From assembly GCF_028453695.1 (NCBI RefSeq), contig NC_135775.1:1860001-1924000 (forward strand): a stretch of DNA of 64,000 nucleotides. Reading direction: 5' to 3'. This document shows, piece after piece, positions 38,246 through 49,884 of this stretch. The notes under the pieces were generated by a model that saw nothing but the letters and a program-made list of their open reading frames with translations, was not told the DNA's origin and ran no database searches. The position numbers were made by a program, and so were the translations under genes. How positions within the stretch are numbered: the stretch's first letter is position 1; every line of letters begins with the position of its first letter. The stretch comes from Augochlora pura. Taxonomy: Eukaryota > Arthropoda > Insecta > Hymenoptera > Halictidae.

Positions 38246-39476
38246 CGTACAAAGAACGTCCCGTTTCACTTGATCCAACCTCTGACCATCGCCGTTAATG
38301 TTGATGACGATGCGAATGGAATATCCAGCGATCGAACTGTTGCAGTACGCGCGGTTCAATGCCCGGCATTACGTCGACCATGTCCGTTTCCGGTTTGATC
38401 AACGGACGACGTCTTTATATCAGTGTGTCCGGATTGGTTCGGAGAGCGTACTGCAGCGCGTAGGTCGCTTTGATTCGCGGCACCCCGTAGAAAGTTGTTT
38501 ACTGGAACGAGATCCATGACTTTTGGCCATTCGTAATCACTGGAATTCAGGTCAACCCCTTGTTGCACCGTGTTTATTGCTAAATAATTTCGATGGAGAT
38601 TTTTAAGTTATTTTGCTTACCGGGGAATACATTTTTGTTCAACTTGTTTTGCAATCGGGATTTTTTTTGTTCAATTATATTGTCGAGCTTAATAGAATAA
38701 AAGATTTTTTTTTAACTTTTTACTTCGTGGTTATTTTTAATTTTATATAACATTGACAAGGGATTGATTCCTGCAAAATGAGATTTGAAACTTAAATAAT
38801 AGTTATAGTTATTATTTTGCAAGAATTTTCGAAAAACAATCGACGAATTACAAATGCCTAAAAAGTTATGCGAACCGTGACAACGATTATTCCGTTCATA
38901 CAACCCATCTTGACCGTCATCGATAGTTTTCCAATCTCCGACGGTCTTATAGAGCAAACCATAAATGTCGAACGGTCTGGATTTTCGTTCATGGTGCTTG
39001 CAAAATCCCGTCCTCATCGTATACCGCGAGTCAAGTTAAATTGGGACACCCTGTATTTTTATCTCCCTTTCATTCTGCGTTATTTCTTCAAGTATTCTTC
39101 ACATCTATTTTCCCATCTCTCTATTCGTTCTCGTTCGTTTTTATTATTATTATTACTAAATATGTTTACTATTATTACTCTCATTAATTTTCTTCATTAT
39201 TATCTTTACTGTTATTATGATTCTGATTGTTATTCCGTAACGTCGGGTCGATCACCATGTATACTGGTAGAACAGTAATTATGCGATCAAGTTGCGTACA
39301 AGGAATGCACCTTTCGTTACAACATATGTTGGAATGTTGTTTGTTGTTTTTTGTCGTAAAGAAGCTTTTGTTACACCCCTCATTATACCCTCACCTGCAT
39401 GAAGGATATCTTTGCAAATGTTGAAAGCTTTCCTATCTGACCGACACACGTATACACATACACACACGTATATGTA

Positions 39477-39762
39477 CAGACTGTTTCAACAGTTACTAGC
39501 AATCGACAAATTCCTGCGGTCGTTTTAAGCAACTTTTTCCTTTGTAAAATTTTTCTACGAGGCTTCGTTCACGAGTTATTAACGAAAAACGCTGACCAAT
39601 GAGAGCGCCAGCCGTACTCGCCCACTGATTGGTTAACATTATTCGTCAATAACTCGTAAACGAAGCCATGTAGAAAATTTTTATAAAGGAAAAAGTTACT
39701 TAAAATCACCTGAGGAATCTCCTCTTTGTTTCTCGATTTCGAGTGACTTTTGGAACACCCTG
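39477..39762. mobile_element. TA-flanked foldback MITE (286 bp), full copy
   Basis: The two halves are long imperfect inverted repeats. The left arm starts CAGACTGTTTCAACAGTTAC. The reverse complement of the right arm starts CAGGGTGTTCCAAAAGTCAC. Both continue through AACTTTTTCCTTT, TTTTCTAC, GGCTTCGTT and ACGAGTTATT to a centre bearing opposed CCAAT boxes (CCAATGAG and GATTGG). TA flanks each end (39475-39476 and 39763-39764), as in Tc1/mariner-type insertions. No coding capacity is present. Other copies are at 60051-60283 (both arms) and 26277-26345 and 49730-49811 (one arm each). Confidence 0.8.
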
Positions 39763-40983
39763 TACATATGTATATCTTCTATATAGTTCTAATTGCATTG
39801 TGGTTTTGGTCGGTGCATATTGCTGCGTCAGGTGCGCCCCGACGTCGATCGATCATGATCGATCCGTCCGGGTCACCCGCACGCCGTTTTTTTGATCTTC
39901 TCGATCATGTTCATCTCCTGCACGTCGCGTCATTCGAGACGGTCGCTCAATTGGCTTTATTTTTAAGAAACATGTTCCTCTTTTTTCCGTAGATCGTTGG
40001 AAACCTGTGAGGTCATTTTCAGAATTTTTTTTTCTCGAAAACCAAAAGACTTGGTCGGAAAATCTTTTTCTTATTTGAAAAAGCTTATTTCAAGGACTAC
40101 CGTGTAATTTTTTTATTGCCAAATATTGCAAAATTAAAGCTAATTTAATGACGAAAGAAAAGTAGTTTCATCTTTCGTTGAGAATAAAAACGTTATCTTT
40201 GAATATCCATCATTTTGTCTGTAGCCGATATTTTCAAAATTCTTTTTAATGGGATTTTTAAAAATAGTCATTTTTAATTAATAAATATTTTTAAGAGATA
40301 TATAATTGTGTAGGTGCTCTTCGAAATAACTCTTTTCAAAAACGAGAACATTTTCTCGGCAAATAGTTGCAGTTTCCGAGGGAAAAAAAGTCTTCGGCCT
40401 CTCAACCGAGCACGAGCCCTAAACATTAATGTATACAGAGCGTAAAATGAGGGACCATAGATCAACGAACGTTTTTTTTTTCTATAGGTAACTCCCGCTG
40501 GTTTTCAAGCGGGAATATCGATTTTTCGAACAGCTTGCATCGGCGTGCTCGTTACGCTCTGGCATAATTAGCAGATTGCCGGAGCAACATTTGAATGTTT
40601 CACAAGTATTTTGCATAAACAGCGTTCGTTTAAATTGCCCTGCTCTCCTCGCCGTTACGAGATGACAAACCACTCGAAACTCTCAACATTAACCCAAACG
40701 CGATCGTCGATTGAAATGATTTCGGTCTCCCAGTAGCCACTTTATCATTCGCTCACCGTGCAATCGAGAGAGTATCGCATCAATCCGAGCTCATGCTCCC
40801 GATCACCACGCATAATCTGAGATCACCCGTGCGGAACGAATGTCGTCGAGACGTGCAAACATCTCCGAACATGCAGCTGAGGGTAGCGAAAACACGTGCG
40901 ACGAGTCTCACGTTCGCCTAATTAAGTCTCGCAATGTCCACACGCACGGCAGCCGGGAGATTCGGCCTGATTTCGAGGCGATC

Positions 40984-41111
40984 GAGTGGGGGTAGGTCGC
41001 GCAACGCTCCCCACTCTGCCCGCAAGGCCTCACTTAGGCCCAATCCGCCCCACTCCGCCGCGCGGAGGCAGTAAACGTCGGCCGCCGCGTCACGCGACCC
41101 ATCCCCACTCC
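40984..41111. promoter_or_regulatory. Cluster of four CCCCACTC boxes
   Basis: GAGTGGGGG at 40984, CCCCACTC at 41009, CCCCACTCC at 41048 and again at 41103, all within 128 bp of a CpG-rich island. The spacing is irregular, so it is not a simple tandem repeat. Confidence 0.4.
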
Positions 41112-42909
41112 TCCGTCTCGAAATCCACCGCTGGGACCGTCGGCTGCTGTGTTCGCGCGTCGAATACGTTCTCAGGGAACGCGACCAGTACATAGTTATT
41201 CACGCGGACGCAACGACAACGATCGCTGTAACAATTATTGTAATGTATACAGTTCACTTCCCCCGTACCTGAAACGATAATCGCTCACGCGACACTCGAG
41301 TAACCCTATCCGTGACAAGCTAACCTTTTAACCGTCACGCGAATCGGTCCTTGCACTTTCACCTCTCGAACATTAATTTGCACAAAGAGGTGTTGATGTA
41401 CTATGAGTTACAATGACGTGCGCGCAATGGTTCTTTGGACGCTGGTACATTTTTCAGTGAAGATTAGTTAATTTCTGGCTTCGGTGAATTTTAGTCAATT
41501 TTTAAGGCTAAATTTAGAATTTAAATACGAAAGTATTTTATTAGCTATTTCCAAGACATTTTTAAATATTTTTACCCAGTTTAAATTTATTTTACACAAA
41601 ATTATATACCAGCTGTATGTTTAAAAAATTATTCAATAATTTCTCAAATACCGAAATTACAAAGACAAGGAATTTTATTAAACATTTAGAGAATATGCTT
41701 TTTGTTAATTTATTAGGGTAACTATTTCTTGTTTATTATTTTGAGGACAGAAATCTGATAAATGCACTTGCGACAAAGAACAAATTTCAAAGAAACTCAC
41801 CCTCCCGCCGGCACGATCTGATTCCCGATTTGGTTGGTGCAAGTGCGACGTTTACGTCTTGGACTGTACATAACCTACACCTTGTACATAGCTTTAGGCC
41901 GTCTGATTCAGCGGGTTTCGCGTCTCGTTTTGCAACACGTAGAGATTGCAATCACGGCAACAGCGAGACCGTGACATCGCGGAATCTGTTTCGGGACACA
42001 CCTACACAGAGACACGCGTACACACATCCACAGAGCCACACGTACACTCTCTCTCTCACCCCTAGTGACTGCTAATGTATAGTGACAGCGTGTCTAGATT
42101 TTGTAAGGCGTTGTGAAAATGTGTCGACCAGAAGTATACGTATATTGAATATATATTTGTTATTTAATCTATGTTGTTAATTATGTAGATATATAAAAAT
42201 ATGAATGAATATATATATAATATATAATAAACATAAAATATATTATATAAATACGTATAATTATATCTTTATATTTACATAATTATCTACATACACGATC
42301 GGTAATAAATATGTATTCAATACGTATATGTACTTATATATAAGTGTTATACGAAAATGAAAGGTTTATCGATATTATATATACATACACATACATATAT
42401 ATGTAAGTAGAAGTGCTGATGTAATGGATTATGGTATGTGCGATTAATCTTACTTGATTCGAATCCTGGAATTGCACAAAACAGGAGCAAATTGATCTTG
42501 AACATGCTTAGACATACAGAAGACGTAATTGACATTTGGAAGGCGGATACTAATTTTGTACAGTACTGTACAATAATCTTTTAAACCTATTGTTAAAGGT
42601 GCTTCATTTAAATTCAGTTGACTTTAACTTAATTGGTTACTTTATTACTTTAACAATTATTGAAATGACCAAGGAGCTTACATAAAAAATTATGCGAGAT
42701 TTAAGTAATGTAAATATAAATTCGGTGTTGCTATTTTGGGCTCAGTCTTTTTTTTTAGTAAAATTAAAAATCACTGACCAAGATTAATCTCATAATTAGA
42801 CGAAGTGTTTGAAACACCGGGTCGAACTAGACCGCCAAGAACCGCCGTCCAAGTCTTAACCACGAATTATATAAAAAAGAAAGAAAATTCCAGGACAAAG
42901 AATATGTGA

Positions 42910-43276
42910 CAGAGTTGGGCAAACAGTGGTCTGATTAATAGTTAACCTTTATAAGAAGTTAGTTGTGATAACTAATTTATAATTCGTCAATAAATTTATT
43001 AATCGAATTAAATTATAATTCATTAATTACTATAGATTATCACAAGTTGACTAATACAACCATTTATAATACCAGAAAGTTATAAATTAATTAGCTATTA
43101 TTGTAACTAACACGTCAGCTGTCCTAATTAATTTACAGTAACTAATTCGTTAGTGATAATAATAATTATTAAGCTACTACTATAACTAATCGGTTAACCA
43201 TTACAATGTAATATTAACACAATTATATTATTACTATAATAAACTCAACTATAAATCAGATCACTTCCCGACTCTG
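42910..43276. mobile_element. hAT-type MITE (367 bp)
   Basis: The left end reads CAGAGTTGGGCAAACAGTGG and the reverse complement of the right end reads CAGAGTCGGGAAGTGATCTG. Both then read on into TGATTAATAGTT/TGATTTATAGTT. CAGAGTTGGGCAA is the classic terminal form of hAT elements. The interior is AT-rich with many ACTAATTAATT-like units and no coding capacity. The 8-bp flanks (ATATGTGA and AGCACAGT) do not match, so the target duplication has decayed or the ends are slightly misplaced. Confidence 0.65.
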
Positions 43277-44534
43277 AGCACAGTAAAAACATCGAAACAT
43301 AACCTCAATTCAATCGATCAAAGCCAAGATGCACCCTGTTTTGTGCGCGACGACACGGTGTACACCCTTACACCAGTCCCCACCCCCCACCACTCTCAAT
43401 GTTTTCACGAGCCGAGAGAGCAGCCACGTGTTCTCGCTTCGAGCCCCCAGCAAAGATAACCGTCGACGTGGACGAGCTATCCCGGGGGTCGCTGTGACGA
43501 GAGAACGCGCGAACCGTCGCCGACGAACGGCGGTCGTCGCCGTGTAACCGATAAGAAAAAAAATCGCCGATTTGTACCCGTGCTGTATATCCTTAGGAGA
43601 GAGCCGAGATAAATATTACCGTCCTCCGGTGTTGCGTCTAGTGTATCGCAGCCGGGGAAAAGAACAAAGAGGGGTGAAAAAAAGCAGAAAGGCCGAACGA
43701 AAGTAACGAGCGTGCGGCGGTCGATCGACGATTCTGCGCCGGCACATTGTACGAAGATCTAATAAAGCACGAACTGCTGGAACAACCACCATGATCCGTC
43801 GCACATCACCTTCACCAACGTTGTGTGACCTCTTCTCTTCTCTCTCTGTCTCTATCTCTCTCTAGCTCTGTCTTTCTCTATCTCCCTCTGTTTGACGTAG
43901 AACACAGCCGTTGGGTTTACCGATTTCACGCACGTACCGCGTGCCCGAGGAACGATTTGTCCTGTGTTGTGTGTGTCGTTACCCTGCACTGATCGGCATC
44001 CATGCGGTAACCCGGCTGTTTTACGGCTAGCCATAGAGACCCGTTGCCACGGAAGACGAGCCGTCGACCAAAGTTGCCGCGGAACTGATAGCGCGCGGTT
44101 TGGTCACGAGAGACGAGGATGCAAAGTCTAAATATTCTCTTTGTTGTCTGTTATATTAGAATAATCTGAGAATTTTCGTATGGAGTTTGAATAGTTATCT
44201 GAAAAGCCATCAAAAGTCTATCAGAAATTTATCAGAAGTAAATCGAAAGTCAAGGTTATATCAAAAGGAAAGTCAATCAAAAGTTAATTGAATGTCAAGA
44301 GAAGAATTTAGAAATTTTCGTACGCCTTTCACTGCCTCACTGTATAATATGCACGTACAGGTTATAATAATCGCAAGAGAATATTCGGACTTTATATCTC
44401 TGTCCCACGTGGCTTCGTTGTCGCCGCTGCGGTCGTCGCAGGCGCCATTACCCCTACTCCAGTCGTAGAGTCACGAATTGGCATGCGCTGGAGCGATGGG
44501 AATGCGCCACGGTCGGAAAGCGGACCCGCGCAGC

Positions 44535-44544
44535 GTCACGTGAC
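44535..44544. promoter_or_regulatory. GTCACGTGAC palindrome (CLEAR/E-box type)
   Basis: Exact 10-bp copy in a GC island, 85 bp after a variant CCCCTACTCC box (44451). Confidence 0.4.
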
Positions 44545-44713
44545 GACCGGAGCGCTGCGTATCCCCTCCACCGTTTCTACTTCAGTCTATCCGTGACTGC
44601 GAGGCGAGGATGTTCTTTTTGTGTTATAAGTTCCTTGGCAATATTGGTCCTTGGCAATTTCAACGACCGCCGTGGTTTTATCCTGTTCTCTCTGGGTACT
44701 TTTTCTCTATCTT

Positions 44714-44714
<1 letters not shown>

Positions 44715-44744
<30 letters not shown>

Positions 44745-44785
44745 ATTTCTCACTTTCCCCTTTCTCTCTGTATTTTTCTCTCTGT
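44715..44785. repeat. (CT)n microsatellite region
   Basis: CT dinucleotide run with TTTCTC variants. Confidence 0.85.
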
Positions 44786-47066
44786 AGAGATCGTTCTCGT
44801 TCGATCATACCTTATCCTCGCCGCTGATCGAACGTCGATGTAACCCGCACCGGCGGCGGTACCACCATCGTAAAACTCGACGATCGCTCGCCGCCCCCGC
44901 ACACAATGACCCTTTGTAAAGCATCGACACCCACGCACCATTCTTGTCCAACGTATCGCCGTCAGCCAATTAACCGAGCGTTGTCTCTCTGTGTTGTTTT
45001 ATCGTCATCGTCCATGGGCAGTCTTGACCTTTGTGCGGGGACGAGTCCGCTGTGACAATTATCCGGCGAATCAAAATGGAGAATCCGATCCTCGGAGGAT
45101 TTTTTTTGTGAATTGTACGCGCACGTGTGTGTTAGAGATCTCTAGAGGATCTAGACTTTCCATTTTCTTGGCGCCGGTGAGAACCCGGTTTTTTATTGCT
45201 GGAACCGTGGAAGTGTGAACTGAATTCATGGTGTTTTAGACAAGGATTTTTGAAAAAATTCAACATAGAGATAGCAATACTAAAACAGACTGAATATAAT
45301 TACAATGTACACACTGAGTCTTCCAGCTGTTCTATCACTAGTAAAATCAGTAAGTTATTACAGTAGTTATTACAAAGAATAATAAAAATTGGTATCAATA
45401 AAATTATTTATTATGGCATATATAAAAAATAGAATTCAGTTAAGACTTCTACGGTCCCGGTCGACCATTCGTCCTCGCGATCAGGACGAAAATGGCGGTG
45501 TTCGTCGACGGTAAATTCTGTGTGTGCTTTTTTGCGATTCGCGTCTTGTCCCGCTTCTGCACTCTCGCGAGACGCCCCGTCACCACCACCAACCAACCAA
45601 CCACCACCACCACATATGTACTCGTATTATAACAGGGGAGACGTTCTGTTCGAGGGCAAGGGTGCAGGCCCAACGGAAACCGAGCACAGGGAACACCCAG
45701 CAGCGCTGAGCAGCAGTCAGTCCACCAGACGAGTTGTGTGATAGAGTGCAGTACCTTCTAATTACGTCACTGTGTAGATACGATCGTCCACCTTCGAACC
45801 CCGAGTATCTTCCGTTTTGTGTTCGCCTTACACGCCGGTCCATCGTCCCTTAACCCGTCACCCCCCACCACCGTCCCCCAAAAAAATGTTTTTAGAACCG
45901 TCTCGATACGTAGAAGACAGCTTCCGATGCACGCGGGGAGCAATCCGGTACATCGTCGTCCTGCCGCGGCCATCTTGTTCGGTGACCCTCGGAATATTTA
46001 AATGATTAAATCAGTATTAATAAATTAGATGAAGTAAAATATATAATTATAGCAAATATAGAATTATAATAAGAAATTAATTGACTACTGAATTTTCTAT
46101 TAAAGGAAAATTCAGTGTCAGAAATATTACATAGCTGATCCCTGATTGGTCACCGAAGAAGGTGTCTTTGACAGCGCCTATGTCAAGGTCGTGGTCATTG
46201 GAGGCAGGTTCCCCAAGCAGCACTTTTACCACCATCATCCCCCTCGCGCACTGTCCTCCGCGACGTTAAGGGGGGAATTTCGTCTTTCTGGTGAAAAATA
46301 TCGATTCTGCTGCGTTTGCTTTCTAAAATGGAAAATAGTATATTGTTCGATTCGCTCATAAACAATAGATGGTTTATTGAATTTTGATCAGGCTATATTG
46401 AACTCTTTTACAGAAATTGCAGTGATTTTATATTTATTTTATTAGACGAACAAGTTGCAATAATTTTGTTACACGATTTTGATTGGCTGTCAAACGATCG
46501 ACCTCTTAGGACTCTTTCTCAACCCTTTATCTACCGATGGACAATTAACACAATATTTATTTACTGTGCTATAGTAAGATTTTCCTCCATTGTCGTAGAC
46601 CGCGTCTATGGCGGCGCAGGATTCTCTGCGGTTAAAAAACAATTCCTCTGTAAATCATAGACGACGGAGAATGAGAAAACCGTCGCCGGTGGGTAACGCG
46701 TTAAGTTCGAGGTTCAAGTGGATCGATCCACTATTTCTCTCGCGGCCGTATGCCGCAGAGTTTAAAGTTCGAGCCACTTCATCGTCGAGCCGCGAGAGCA
46801 TCGAGTATCTAGCTCAGGGTTTCGCGGAGGCGTCACCAAAGAGCGAAGCTCCGCAGAAGTCGATTTCTTTCACCAAAAAAAAAAGAGGTTCCCCGCTTAA
46901 GCGACCGGAGCGAGGCCGCGCGCGCGACTTTGCCGGAACGGTGCGGCCTGAAAGATCCTAACTTTTCCGCGCGGACCAGTTTTCACGAGCATCGATTCTT
47001 CCCGGCGATGAATCGCCTAGTCTGCGCCAATGCGCGAGAGCGTAGCGGGGGAAATGAGTCGCGTGA

Positions 47067-47280
47067 GGAGTGGGGGCTGGCGACGCATGCGCTGGAGTCG
47101 CGGATGTCACGAGAATATAGTGAATTTTATTAATTGGAAAGATCTGTTATTTATTATATTTACGAGGTCGAATATTATATTTATAAGGTCTATTATATAT
47201 TTTATTTATTATATATTAGAGATCTATTTTATATTATAGTTATTAGATATAATAGCGCATGCGTCGTCTATCCCCACTCC
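47067..47280. promoter_or_regulatory. Pair of inverted CCCCACTCC boxes with GCATGCGC partners
   Basis: GAGGAGTGGGGGC and GACGCATGCGCTGGAG on the left (47065-47098), GCGCATGCGTCG and CCCCACTCCTCGCG on the right (47256-47284), around 150 bp of AT-rich DNA. The two halves are inverted copies of each other and could be ends of a small palindromic element. Confidence 0.45.
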
Positions 47281-47662
47281 TCGCGTCCATAGATATATGA
47301 CATATGTGTTGAACTATATGTGGCGTAGAGAGAGACTGTTCTGTTCGAAGTGCTATAATTCGAACCATGGTGGATCCGACAGGCCGCACTGCTCCGTGTT
47401 TAAAGGTCCGCGCGATTGCCAGCTTCGCAGAGAGATCGTGTAACAACTTAGCCCGCCTAATGTCGTAGCTCTTGAACGTGAGTAAACATGCGAGACGTTG
47501 CCCGACGCTTGCGTACAACAACAATATGGTTATTGCTCCCATCACTGTCTCTCGACCTTTTTTGCTCGTATCCTGTTTGCCTTTTTTTCTGTGTCTTCCG
47601 TTCACTTCCGAACTAGGCCGCCAGGTTTCGATGCGGGATTGTAGATGGGCACAGTGGTGGCA

Positions 47663-47818
47663 GGTACTATAGCAAGTACTATAATAAGTGCTATAGCAGG
47701 TTCTATAATAGGTACTATAATGGGTGCTATAGCACGTTCTATAGTAGGTACTATAATAGATGCTACAGCAGGTTCTATAGCAGATACTATAATTGGTGCT
47801 ATAGCAGATACTATAGTA
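47663..47818. repeat. 12-bp minisatellite, 13 copies
   Basis: Thirteen units of the form GGTGCTATAGCA, each 12 bp with no length change, so a plus-strand frame stays open through it (Ile/Ala/Gly/Thr/Ser-rich). CTATAG is palindromic inside every unit. Confidence 0.9.
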
Positions 47819-48839
47819 GATAGCTCTAGCTCTACGAGTGTCTCCGAATACCTGCCACCATTCTACCGATCTGGAATCTTTACACCGAAATCTGGCAACC
47901 GGGCTTCCGAAGCCGAGGCTCCGAGCTCGAGGTGGGGATAAGGTAGAACTTTTGACAGAAACAATATAAATGTTTTTTTCCTTTGTTTAAATTAAAGAAA
48001 AAACGTTCTAGAATAACGAAAATTATTTATTCCACATAGAATATTTTTTTTTTTTAATAAAATTTAATTTTTTTTAAAAAGCTAAATTATTTGTCTTTGC
48101 GATACTGACCACGTGATACCATTTTAGTTTCTCAAAATATGTTACCTTCTGGATTATTTCTGAATTATTTATTTATCAATTTCAAGAATTATTTATCATT
48201 ATTAAAGTTTTGTAGCTGTCGCCTCAGCTCGGAGCGCCTCGTCCGACGTCGTGCCTCCCGAATGATCACGATCGCCAAATCGGCGCCTCTCCCCCATCGA
48301 GTCACGCACCGTGTGTTTTACGCACCCCGTGTATATAAATCGCGTTCATCCACTACCGCGTTCCATCGTCGAATTCGTCCTCAACTAGTGAGATTCCCCT
48401 GCTTTTTTAATTCACGCGCGCGACCATCGACGAATCGGCGCTACCGAAACAAAAGAGAAACGGTTCGGCGAGCCGACGAACGAATCTATGTTTCCCGGGC
48501 GAAAACGGGGCGTGGCCGCGCAGCCGCCGTTGCCCGCGTCTCGCCGGCCGATCTATTGGTCCGTCGCCGGTTCTCGCCGGCCGATTTCCTAAACCGCGGG
48601 CGCCCTCGACTCCGCCGCGCGCCTATTTATACGTTCGGTAGAGATCGGCTCCCGTTTCGGTGGTGAACGAACGATTACAGCTCGACCGGAGCTCGAACGG
48701 AGATGGTAGAAAGAGGAGAAGGCTGCCCTTGTGTGTCACAGCAATGCGCGCGCACCGTGACTCTCGGAAGCGTTGACGCGCGCGAGCATCCCAACCGTAG
48801 GTGGTTCTTTTATCGTTGATTTTTTTTTATCGTAACCAA

Positions 48840-49080
48840 GGGAATGAACAATAAAAAAAAAGTTATATAAGCAAAAAAAAAAGTAGAAACGAGAAAACGA
48901 AAAAAAAAAACGAAAAGAAAAGATGTGGAAAAAAAAACAAGCATAGAATATAAAGTTAAAGCGAGTCGAGAAAAGAAATGTGAAAGAGTAAATCGAACGA
49001 AGGAGAGGGAAAGTTTTAACGATTGACGAGAAAAAAAAAAGAGATAATGATAACGAAAAAGAATTAGAGTCGGAAAAGAG
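48840..49080. repeat. A-rich polypurine tract
   Basis: Runs of 8-10 A alternating with GAAAAG units. Minus-strand Phe/Ser-rich open frames through it are compositional. Confidence 0.75.
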
Positions 49081-49683
49081 AAAAGAAATTAATAGAACAT
49101 TCGTACATTCGCCTAAGATCAAGTTGATGAACATGTTTAATTAATCGATCTTCCTTTTTTCTGTTTTTTCAACGCTCTAGTTGTTCAGGATTAAGCCTCT
49201 GCCAGTGTTAGTAAGTACCGCCACTTGATCTGGTGTGATTGGACTGCTGTAGTTAGAAGGCTATGCGTTTATCATACATATAACATTATTATACATACCC
49301 ACACCATATATACGTCACGTTTGTCGAACATACACGCCACTCTCTCTCTCCCTCACACACACACACCGTCCATGTATCGTCTGTCCGCTGCGTGAGTCTG
49401 AGTAAAAAAAAAGAAACGGATTAATGCGATCGTTGTAACGTCGAGGCGGTCCTAGCAGCGACGTCGGTTTTCCATTCACATTTTATGTCCGGCCGACGAG
49501 TCTCAAGGCTTAGGACCGTCTCGGAGTCGTCTCAGGGCCTTCGAGACTTTACCCAGACTCAAGCCGCCCGATCATTCGATCACCATACACCACCACTGCA
49601 GAAAATGTAGGTCTCCACTTGACCATCATCACGTCCCAACGCGTTCACGCTTCGTTGGCGCGGCAGCCGGATTTCTAGTCGAA

Positions 49684-49884
49684 GGAGTGGGGGTGAATCG
49701 CGTGAAAAGTCGCTCGCAATCGGTAGATGAGGTCATTTGGAGTAACTTTTTCCTTTGCAAAAATTTTCTACGACGCGTAATTCACGAGTTATTAAAGAAA
49801 AATACTGACTAACGACACTAGTGTATACCGTTGCGCGCGCCACTCCAGAAATCGTGGCGCGTCACGTGATCTAGCCCCCACTCC
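49684..49884. promoter_or_regulatory. Inverted CCCCACTCC boxes with TCACGTGA
   Basis: GGAGTGGGG at 49684-49692 and CCCCACTCC at 49876-49884 face each other, 183 bp apart. TCACGTGA lies at 49862. The half MITE of 49730-49811 lies between them. Confidence 0.4.
49730..49811. mobile_element. Foldback MITE, left arm only
   Basis: Contains GGTCATTTGGAGTAAC, TTTTTCCTTTGCAAAA, TTTTCTACGA, CACGAGTTATT and AAAAATACTGAC in the same order as the left arms of the copies at 39477 and 60051. No matching right arm follows. Confidence 0.65.

Noticed and set aside
38712..39060. Possible mariner fragment, because GGGACACCCTGTAT occurs near 39041
   Set aside because: Only one end-like sequence was seen, with no inverted partner and no transposase remnant.
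42440..42475. TTGATTCGAATCC, resembling the T arm of a tRNA
   Set aside because: No acceptor, D-arm or anticodon stem can be folded around it.
48139..48666. 175-codon plus-strand open frame
   Set aside because: It lies in a CpG-rich island, is Arg/Ser/Pro-rich by composition, and shows no domain or splice context.
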